From NCBI GenBank assembly GCA_023442635.1, contig JAEZYR010000088.1, positions 1 through 21,632 on the forward strand: 21,632 bases of DNA, given 5' to 3'. Below are positions 16,114 through 21,632 of the stretch, piece by piece. The notes beneath the pieces are model-generated. The model saw nothing but the letters and a program-made list of their open reading frames with translations. It was not told the origin of the DNA and made no database searches. How positions within the stretch are numbered: position 1 is the stretch's first letter; every line of letters begins with the position of its first letter. The position numbers and the translations under genes were made by a program. Origin of the DNA: Bacillota bacterium. Lineage in GTDB: Bacteria; Bacillota; Clostridia; Saccharofermentanales; Fastidiosipilaceae.

Positions 16114-17160
16114 TCAATCGAAATAATTGAGCTGCATAGCTTGGCGCACGCGTTGCAAAGTGCCTTGTGCCTTTGCTCGTGCCTTTTCGGAGCCGAGAGC
16201 AAGAATGCGCATCACCTCAGCTGGATCTTTGGCGAATTCAGCCCTCCGCGTGCGGATAGGCTCCAAGAAACGCTCCAGAACGGCCAAGAGGAAGCGCTTG
16301 ACTTTGACATCTCCAAGTCCCCCGCGCTGGTAGTGGGCTTTGAGCTCATCCAAGTTGGCATATTCAGGCAAAAAGGCTGCGAAGTCCTGATCCGTCGAAA
16401 AGGCATCCAAATAGGTGAAGACAGGGTTGCCTTCGACCTTGCCAGGATCACTCACGCGCAGATGGTTGGGATCTGTAAACATACCCATGACTTTTTGCTT
16501 CACAACGTCGGCTTCGTCGGCCAAAAAAATACAGTTGCCAATCGACTTGCTCATCTTGTTCTGGCCATCCGTACCAGGCAGGCGGCCGCTGGCAGCCTGG
16601 CTAGGGAACAGGGGCTCAGGACTTACAAGGCATTCCCCATAAAGCTGATTGAAGCGGTGGACGATTTCTCTAGTCTGCTCAATCATGGGCGCTTGGTCTA
16701 TTCCTACCGGAACCGTGCTCGCATCAAAGGCCGTAATGTCGGCAGCTTGCGAGATAGGATAATTAAAGAAACCGACTGGGATCGAGGCGCCAAAACCGCG
16801 TTGCTGAATTTCGGTCTTGACGGTTGGGTTGCGGCTGAGACGAGCCACTGTTACCAGATTCATATAGTAGGCTGTTAACTCGTACAAAGCTGGAATTTGT
16901 GACTGGATAAAAAGGGTACTGCGCGCAGGATCCAAACCCACAGCTAGATAATCAAGGGCGACCTCAAGGACTGAGGCACGCACCCGCTCTGGCTGATCCG
17001 CATGGTCGGTTAAGGCTTGCGTGTCGGCAATCATGATGTAGATCTCATCAAAAGAGCCACTGTTTTGTAGCTCCACACGGCGAGCCAGTGAGCCAGCGTA
17101 GTGACCAATGTGTAGCTGCCCAGTAGGGCGGTCGCCTGTCAGAATAATTTTTTGACTCAT
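16114..17160 (-). CDS. trpS: Tryptophanyl-tRNA synthetase
   Basis: A class I aminoacyl-tRNA synthetase that charges tRNA-Trp in the cytoplasm. The 348-residue product is of normal length for the family. It shows the HIGH signature (TGQLHIGHYAGS, His17 to His20), the KMSKS signature (residues 202-206 in NKMSKSIGN), and the PVGIDQAPMIEQTREI segment that precedes the active-site region in this subgroup. The ATG at 17158-17160 is preceded by AAAGAGGT at good spacing. It is 134 bases downstream of the PBP gene on the same strand and converges with the surface-protein gene at a shared terminator. I looked for a T-box leader in the upstream gap and did not see the conserved AGGGTGG element, so regulation by uncharged tRNA is not supported. 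Confidence 0.97.
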   Translation of the reverse strand: MSQKIILTGDRPTGQLHIGHYAGSLARRVELQNSGSFDEIYIMIADTQALTDHADQPERVRASVLEVALDYLAVGLDPARSTLFIQSQIPALYELTAYYMNLVTVARLSRNPTVKTEIQQRGFGASIPVGFFNYPISQAADITAFDASTVPVGIDQAPMIEQTREIVHRFNQLYGECLVSPEPLFPSQAASGRLPGTDGQNKMSKSIGNCIFLADEADVVKQKVMGMFTDPNHLRVSDPGKVEGNPVFTYLDAFSTDQDFAAFLPEYANLDELKAHYQRGGLGDVKVKRFLLAVLERFLEPIRTRRAEFAKDPAEVMRILALGSEKARAKAQGTLQRVRQAMQLNYFD

Positions 17161-17294
17161 ATTGAAACCTCTTTGATGATCTTACAGTCTTGTTTGAGCT
17201 AGGGCTAGTCAGAAAAGCCAAGGTTTATGGCAAGGGGTAAGGCCAGGCTGTAGAGCCGCCAAGCGTCAGCCAGCAAACGCCAGCCTTCTAGGCG

Positions 17295-19937
17295 TTAGCC
17301 GCCACCCGTCGAGCGATTAGAACGCCCGCTGCCATAGCCGCGCGCCTCGACGGTTGTCACCACTGGCGCTGGGCCAGGATAACGATAGGCCGTTGGAATC
17401 AGGGGAGAGCCCTCCGTGTAGTACTCTGTCGTGACGGCTCGAGGATTGCTTTTGGCGTAAGCATCACTTGCCAATAGACCCGAGAATATATCGACTTGAC
17501 GGCTGGTGATGCCGTTTGGCTGTGGCCATTCCATAGCAGGAAGATTGGCGTGAAGCGGCTTGAAGACATCCCACAAAATTTCTCTAGCCGAGGGGTTGTC
17601 GGGATTGGGAATAGTGCGCGGAATATCCAAGCCATACCACACAGCAGCGGTGTAGTAAGGGGTTAAGGCCACGAACCATTTGTCCATATCGTTATCGGTT
17701 GTACCTGTTTTGGCACCTGTCGAAATGTACTCTCCCTTGGCATTGTGAATAGGCCCTTGAGCATAAGCTGAACCCTCATACCAGAAAGCGCTAGCTGGCT
17801 TGAGTGGCTCCTCCATCAGTCTCAGCACCTGATAAGCCGTTTGAGGGGTGTAGACGCTGTGATAATTAGCTAGGTTTTCGAGTAAGGTCTGCCCATCGCT
17901 GCTGACGACCTTGGTATAGGCGTAAGGAGGCACAAAGTTGCCTGCATTCGCAAATGTAGCGTAAGCCGCCGCCATCTCGAGCGGATTCATACCTTGCTCA
18001 AAACCACCCATGGCCATCGAGATTTGGGCGCTATCATGGAGGCGGTTGATGCCGACCTCATTGAGGTAATGCAAAGAATTTTTCAGGCCGATGTGCATCA
18101 AAACCTTGGCGGCAGGCACGTTGTTGGAAATACGGATGGCGTTGCGAATGGTCATACCGCCGCGGTAGCCAGGATAGGCGTTGACTGGGTAAGGCGTTTG
18201 AGGGTTGCCTAAGTCAAGGTGGACTTCTTCGTCTACAACCATGGTCGAACCCGAGATTTGGCCTAGTTCAATAGCTGGTGCATAGACGTTCAGCAACTTG
18301 ATCGAAGAACCAGGCTGACGCTCAATGTCGACCGCGCGGTTAATCACAAGGTTGGCCTCCTTGCGTCCGCGACCGCCGCCCATCGCAACTACGGCGCCTG
18401 TGCGATTGTCGATGACGACCATGCCAGCTTGGGGCAGGTCAGGCAAGCCTTCATAGCGGCTCGGCTGGTGGGCAAACAAGTTCTGCTTGGCGAAGGTCTG
18501 GTCGACGAGGTTCTGCACCTCTGGGTTAAGCGTCGTGTAAATGCTCACACCGCCGCTATGAATGAGGCGGCTGGCGGCCTCTCGGCTATAGCCTTTCTGG
18601 TCGACGAGATCCTTGACGGCCTGGCGATAAGCATACTCCGTAAAGTAGCTGTTGATGCTCGTACCCGTGATCTGGGGTGATTCGCGATTGATTTTGAGCT
18701 CGGAGTTGAGGGCTTCTTTGTACTGGGCTTCTGTAATGTAGTTCAGCGCGTACATTTTTTTGAGCACCATGCGCTGACGACGGAGGGCATTGCGCAAGCC
18801 GCGCTCAGTACGCGGATTATAGATCGACGGCCCCTTGGGGATGCCAGCCAAGAACGAAGCCTCAGATAGGCTGAGATCCTTGGCGTGCTTGCCAAAGTAG
18901 GCCTTGGAGGCCGACTCAATACCCACATAGGAGTTGGCCATAGGCACGAGGTTGAGGTAAAGCTCCATGATCTGATCATTGGAGAGTTCCCGTTTGAGAA
19001 GGATGGCGCGATACCACTCTTGTACCTTGCGCTGAGCCGAGACGCTGTTATCGCCTGTCAGCAGTTTGACGGTCTGCTGCGTGATGGTTGAACCGCCGTG
19101 CTGAGCTGTTCCGCCATTCAGTAGGGCGCTGATGACGGCACTTGCGATACGGCGCGGATCAATACCGATATTGCTATCAAAGCGCTCATCTTCGATCGAT
19201 TTGAAGGCTTCATCGATATAGGTATCTTTGACGTCGGAAATCTTCACCAGCTCACGGTCGATATTTTCGGAGCCTGTTGAAATAGAAATAACTTGGCCGT
19301 TTGCGTCCAAAACGCGGCTGGTCTGACTGCCAGCATTAAACAGGGAAGGGCTGACAGGTTCAGTCGTGGCAATATAGCCTAGAAGCATGCCGCCCCCGAC
19401 ACCGCTCAAAAGGATAATGCCTGCTAAGACAACAAGCAAAGTCCAGTGAATGACCTTGCTGACCCCATTTGCGAAGCTCTCCAGAGGGTTTAGCAGACTG
19501 GCTGGCCTTGTGGGCTTGCCTTTGATGTGGCGAGAAAGATCGCGCCTTAAACGGCGTAGGCTGCGGCGGTATAGGCGCTGTTGATCGGGCTCTAAGCCCT
19601 CCAAGCGTGCGTCGAGGATGTAGCGCTCGCGCTCTTTTTGCTCCTTGCGATTGCGCCAAGAAGACCAGCACGAAAAGGGGAAAAAATTCAGCAGCGAAGC
19701 ATCCGAATCGTCTGTTTCAGCTGCGAAAAAGGCGTTGTGAAGTTCTTCGGTCAGGTGAGAAGGGCGTTTGCTGTTAGCAGGCTTTGCGCTGGCCTGAGTT
19801 TCGCGCCTGGCGCGCTGCTCCGAAATGGGCTGCTGGGCTGTATTTTCCAGGGGCTGAACACGGCGAATCCTGACAGGCGCCTGCGCTTCCTCATTTGGGG
19901 TGACAGATGCGACTGGCTTTTTTTCGCGTTCATCCAT
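17295..19937 (-). CDS. Bifunctional class A penicillin-binding protein (glycosyltransferase/transpeptidase)
   Basis: This membrane enzyme polymerises lipid II into glycan strands and cross-links the peptides. The 880-residue product has an unusually long basic cytoplasmic N-terminus (about 160 residues), one membrane helix (about 163-188), a GT51 domain with the catalytic Glu in SIEDERF (Glu249) and GGSTITQQ, then a transpeptidase domain with SSIK (Ser544, Lys547), SNN (604-606) and KTG (743-745). A Gly/Ser-rich end (GYGSGRSNRSTGGG) follows. The ATG at 19935-19937 (MDEREKK) is chosen because AAGGAG (19949-19954) precedes it with acceptable spacing. An upstream in-frame ATG at 19976 would add 13 residues but has only a weak site. 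It belongs to the PBP1A/PonA type. The gene is followed by trpS on the same strand without an obvious terminator. Confidence 0.96.
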   Translation of the reverse strand: MDEREKKPVASVTPNEEAQAPVRIRRVQPLENTAQQPISEQRARRETQASAKPANSKRPSHLTEELHNAFFAAETDDSDASLLNFFPFSCWSSWRNRKEQKERERYILDARLEGLEPDQQRLYRRSLRRLRRDLSRHIKGKPTRPASLLNPLESFANGVSKVIHWTLLVVLAGIILLSGVGGGMLLGYIATTEPVSPSLFNAGSQTSRVLDANGQVISISTGSENIDRELVKISDVKDTYIDEAFKSIEDERFDSNIGIDPRRIASAVISALLNGGTAQHGGSTITQQTVKLLTGDNSVSAQRKVQEWYRAILLKRELSNDQIMELYLNLVPMANSYVGIESASKAYFGKHAKDLSLSEASFLAGIPKGPSIYNPRTERGLRNALRRQRMVLKKMYALNYITEAQYKEALNSELKINRESPQITGTSINSYFTEYAYRQAVKDLVDQKGYSREAASRLIHSGGVSIYTTLNPEVQNLVDQTFAKQNLFAHQPSRYEGLPDLPQAGMVVIDNRTGAVVAMGGGRGRKEANLVINRAVDIERQPGSSIKLLNVYAPAIELGQISGSTMVVDEEVHLDLGNPQTPYPVNAYPGYRGGMTIRNAIRISNNVPAAKVLMHIGLKNSLHYLNEVGINRLHDSAQISMAMGGFEQGMNPLEMAAAYATFANAGNFVPPYAYTKVVSSDGQTLLENLANYHSVYTPQTAYQVLRLMEEPLKPASAFWYEGSAYAQGPIHNAKGEYISTGAKTGTTDNDMDKWFVALTPYYTAAVWYGLDIPRTIPNPDNPSAREILWDVFKPLHANLPAMEWPQPNGITSRQVDIFSGLLASDAYAKSNPRAVTTEYYTEGSPLIPTAYRYPGPAPVVTTVEARGYGSGRSNRSTGGG

Positions 19938-20184
19938 GCAGAAAAGTTCTCCTTCGTTGCGACTTCGCCCTATCATGACCTAGGGTGAGCTATAAAAGTA
20001 GGGTCATCCAGGCAAGAAGTCTTACTGACGGCCATTATAACTGAAGCCGCCTGAAGCGCTGTTGTTAGCCAGGGCGTTTTTGAGGGCTTACTGGCAAACG
20101 AAGGCAGCTTAAGCAAGAGGCGCTAGGACGTGAAGCCAGGGTGCAGCGCCGAGCTAGGGAGAGCTGCCCCTTTTCTTGAGACGA
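19938..20184 (-). promoter_or_regulatory. Intergenic region with a candidate -10 for the PBP gene
   Basis: A perfect TATAAT lies on the minus strand at 20034-20039, about 100 bases upstream of the preferred PBP start, so a 5' leader of around 90 bases is expected if it is used. No good -35 is present. I see no gene and no clear terminator after the NUDIX gene in this stretch. Confidence 0.35.
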
Positions 20185-20709
20185 CTATTTTGAGGTACGG
20201 CTGAAGGTATAACTGTGGCTTTCTTCAAATTCGGCCAGGTGTGCTGGCAAGGTTAGGCCTTCGCTTTTTAGCCAGGCTGCAAGGCTCGGGCGGTTGGGAG
20301 GGTTCAATTCAACTGGGATCTCGCTAGGCTGAAAAAACTTGAGCTCGAGCACCTCTTCTTTTTGGGGCTTGAGGGTTCCAGACCATTGCCGACAAACAAA
20401 GAAAATCTCGACGTTGCTGACCTCATCGCCATTAGGATATTGGTAGTGGAGGGCAGGACCTGAAAAGACGCCTAGGAGTTCAAGCTTTTGAGGGATGAGT
20501 CCCGTTTCTTCCTCGAGCTCACGAGCCGCTGCGGCTTCGACGGATTCATCGAGTTCGACAGCGCCTCCATGGTAACCCCAGCACGCATTGTCCTTGCGTT
20601 TTTGGAGCAAAAGACCACGCTCAGCATCGACAATGAGCACGCTGGCACCCACTTGCATTAAGGGGCGATGCCCGACCAACTGGCGAAGATCCATAATATA
20701 GGATGACAT
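20185..20709 (-). CDS. NUDIX hydrolase
   Basis: NUDIX enzymes hydrolyse nucleoside diphosphates linked to another group, using a divalent metal. The 174-residue product has a complete Nudix box at residues 49-71 (Gly49, Glu55, Arg63, Glu64, Glu67, Glu68, Gly70), preceded by GASVLIVDAERGLLLQKRKDN and WGYHGGAVELDE. The sequence around the box resembles the MutT/ADP-ribose pyrophosphatase type, but substrate cannot be told from sequence, and house-cleaning of damaged nucleotides is only one possibility. The ATG at 20707-20709 has a strong AGGAGG site seven bases upstream. It is a single gene on the minus strand, 247 bases upstream of the PBP gene. The tail after about residue 140 is short and unremarkable. 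Confidence 0.93.
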   Translation of the reverse strand: MSSYIMDLRQLVGHRPLMQVGASVLIVDAERGLLLQKRKDNACWGYHGGAVELDESVEAAAARELEEETGLIPQKLELLGVFSGPALHYQYPNGDEVSNVEIFFVCRQWSGTLKPQKEEVLELKFFQPSEIPVELNPPNRPSLAAWLKSEGLTLPAHLAEFEESHSYTFSRTSK

Positions 20710-20731
20710 AGAGATTCCTCCTGCTGATCTA

Positions 20732-20782
20732 TAGGCGCCAGGCTTTAGCTAAGCGTGAGAAGCTAGGCGAAAGGGGCGCCTA
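20732..20782 (-). promoter_or_regulatory. Dyad in the leader of the NUDIX gene
   Basis: TAGGCGCC (20732-20739) and GGCGCCTA (20775-20782) are perfect inverted repeats just upstream of the AGGAGG site. Partly complementary AGCT-containing sequence inside and GAT/ATC sequence outside could lengthen the stem. A TATACT hexamer on the minus strand (20799-20804) lies just upstream and could be the -10, which would place the hairpin in the 5' leader. Confidence 0.4.
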
Positions 20783-21092
20783 CCTATGATCCGAAGCAAG
20801 TATAAGCCTGATCGAGAGAAAAGAGCGAGAAGAACGCCTTGCCTCTGCTTTCCTGCATTTGAGCTAAGACAGAGAAGTGCTGATGCTGCTTTTGGGTCAT
20901 TTTGGCGTGTTTGCAGAAGTGGGAAAGCTATTTTTGGTTGAATTATCTTGCCACACACGCACAATTATTAGCTAATTGCTTAGTTAGCAAAGGCTTCAAA
21001 ATGGTCTTTGTTGCTATTTTAACCATTAACATTGATGAGATAGGCAAAGCTAGCTGAATATTTCAGTGAATTTATCAAGGCGAAGGGCAGGG
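20783..21092. other. AT-rich intergenic stretch without a gene
   Basis: No credible coding sequence is seen. It contains small dyads: TTGCT/AGCAA around 20978-20992 and CTGAA/TTCAG (21054-21058, 21062-21066). It also holds the first of three GCTAGCT motifs. It probably carries regulatory sequence for the flanking divergent genes. Confidence 0.4.
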
Positions 21093-21127
21093 AATAGCTA
21101 GCTTTTCGCAGTGAAAAGCTAGCTATT
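21093..21127. terminator. Perfect 15-bp hairpin upstream of the lipoprotein gene
   Basis: AATAGCTAGCTTTTC (21093-21107) and GAAAAGCTAGCTATT (21113-21127) are perfect inverted repeats with a five-base loop, followed by a short T-rich stretch on the plus strand. The shape is that of an intrinsic terminator, but no plus-strand gene lies upstream within the window. It could end an unannotated RNA or act as an attenuator. Confidence 0.5.
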
Positions 21128-21137
21128 TTGAATGATT

Positions 21138-21170
21138 TTCGTACTTTTTTGAATCTGCCCAAAGTACGAA
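21138..21170. promoter_or_regulatory. 10-bp inverted repeat upstream of the lipoprotein gene
   Basis: TTCGTACTTT (21138-21147) and AAAGTACGAA (21161-21170) are perfect arms with a 13-base loop, about 150 bases before the lipoprotein ATG. It may be an operator or part of a leader RNA together with the hairpin just upstream. Confidence 0.45.
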
Positions 21171-21320
21171 CTTTGCGCGCTTTTTGCTGCTCGTGCTATC
21201 ATTGCCCAACTGCTATCCGCAGAGGTCTATCCATCGGGCACAGCAGAGATCATCCTAATACTTGCTGTGGCACTGCTTAAGACCACTCGGAGGGCAAATT
21301 TACTCTTTGGAGGAAGAGAA

Positions 21321-21632
21321 ATGAAGAAGACGACAAGACGGCTTTCAGCTGTCCTGAGTCTTGCGCTCTCTACGGCTCTACTCGCGAGCTGCAGTGGCAC
21401 TGGCAAGACAGGCACCAGCCAATCAGGCAGCGGCACAGGTTCTGCGCCGAGCACTCCCACTACGAGTGGCTCTGACGCTAAGGCCAGCGCTTCAGGTGAT
21501 GTGAGCGCTTCTCGCGACAAAGATGGCGGTATGCCACTTGTTCAGGCGGTTCAAACTCTCTCAGGTAAATTTAGCACTTTCTTTGGTGAGAGCGTGCCCG
21601 ATCGTCAGGTTTACAGCATGACGAGCTTGGGT
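21321..21632 (+). CDS. Lipoprotein, probable family 5 extracellular solute-binding protein (5' end only)
   Basis: The first 104 codons of a secreted lipoprotein are present; the gene runs off the right edge. A lysine/arginine n-region, a hydrophobic core and the lipobox LLASC give lipid attachment at Cys24. A Gly/Ser/Thr-rich linker follows (about 25-62). The mature start LVQAVQTLSGKFSTFFGES resembles the beginning of family 5 (OppA/DppA-type) solute-binding proteins, where a KFSPFF-like run is common. Such proteins capture oligopeptides, nickel or other ligands for an ABC importer. The ATG at 21321 has GGAGG seven bases upstream. Transporter partners would lie beyond the window. The family call rests on a short segment and is an inference; the lipoprotein call is firm. 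Confidence 0.8.
   Translation, partial: MKKTTRRLSAVLSLALSTALLASCSGTGKTGTSQSGSGTGSAPSTPTTSGSDAKASASGDVSASRDKDGGMPLVQAVQTLSGKFSTFFGESVPDRQVYSMTSLG

Noticed and set aside
16141..16878. Open frame of 245 codons on the plus strand
   Set aside because: It is antisense to trpS, which has clear catalytic motifs over the whole span; no ribosome binding site or recognisable domain.
17161..17294. Possible T-box leader for trpS
   Set aside because: The conserved T-box sequence and an antiterminator fold are not visible in the 134-base gap.
20749..20964. 71-codon frame upstream of the NUDIX gene
   Set aside because: It begins with TTG, has no ribosome binding site and shows no domain; it also crosses the candidate promoter and hairpin of the NUDIX gene.

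Overview
The window looks like a stretch of chromosome from a Gram-positive bacterium of the phylum Bacillota, probably an anaerobic Clostridia-type lineage. The reasons are strong AGGAGG-type ribosome binding sites, a bifunctional class A penicillin-binding protein, a lipoprotein with a lipobox, a very large secreted surface protein with a C-terminal membrane anchor, and a mixed set of housekeeping genes. Base composition looks balanced to slightly G+C-rich by eye. I cannot name the genus.

Layout: (1) 1-182 is the 3' end of an unidentified gene with an in-frame repeat, overlapping the start of mfd. (2) 175-3996 is mfd, the transcription-repair coupling factor. (3) 4104-9494 is a block on the minus strand. 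Read in transcription order it holds rpoD (primary sigma factor, TTG start, long Lys/Ser-rich N-terminus), a dCMP deaminase, a CtpE-like P-type ATPase and a small PspC-domain membrane protein. (4) 9495-10006 is a 512-base divergent intergenic region full of inverted repeats. (5) 10013-16015 encodes a 2000-residue surface protein: signal peptide, NPCBM-like domain, transglutaminase-like domain, discoidin-like domain, long helical region, charged Glu/Ala/Lys/Pro tail and a C-terminal anchor. (6) A strong bidirectional terminator separates it from trpS (minus strand). (7) Further minus-strand genes are a class A PBP and a NUDIX hydrolase. (8) After a 611-base intergenic region with several perfect inverted repeats, a plus-strand lipoprotein gene begins and runs off the end. 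It is probably a family 5 (oligopeptide-type) solute-binding protein.

Most genes are housekeeping functions: DNA repair, transcription initiation, pyrimidine nucleotide supply, tryptophan charging, wall synthesis and ion transport. They do not form one pathway, and most seem to be transcribed separately or in short groups. The accessory element is the surface protein. No CRISPR array, insertion sequence, prophage gene, tRNA or rRNA was seen.

A recurring theme is low-complexity, in-frame repeat sequence grafted onto proteins: a 21-bp unit before mfd, a 27-bp unit in rpoD and a 57-bp unit in the surface protein. A related 24-bp repeat lies just after rpoD. The surface protein and the dyad-rich intergenic regions are the best candidates for undescribed biology. 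I found no convincing multi-gene novel system.
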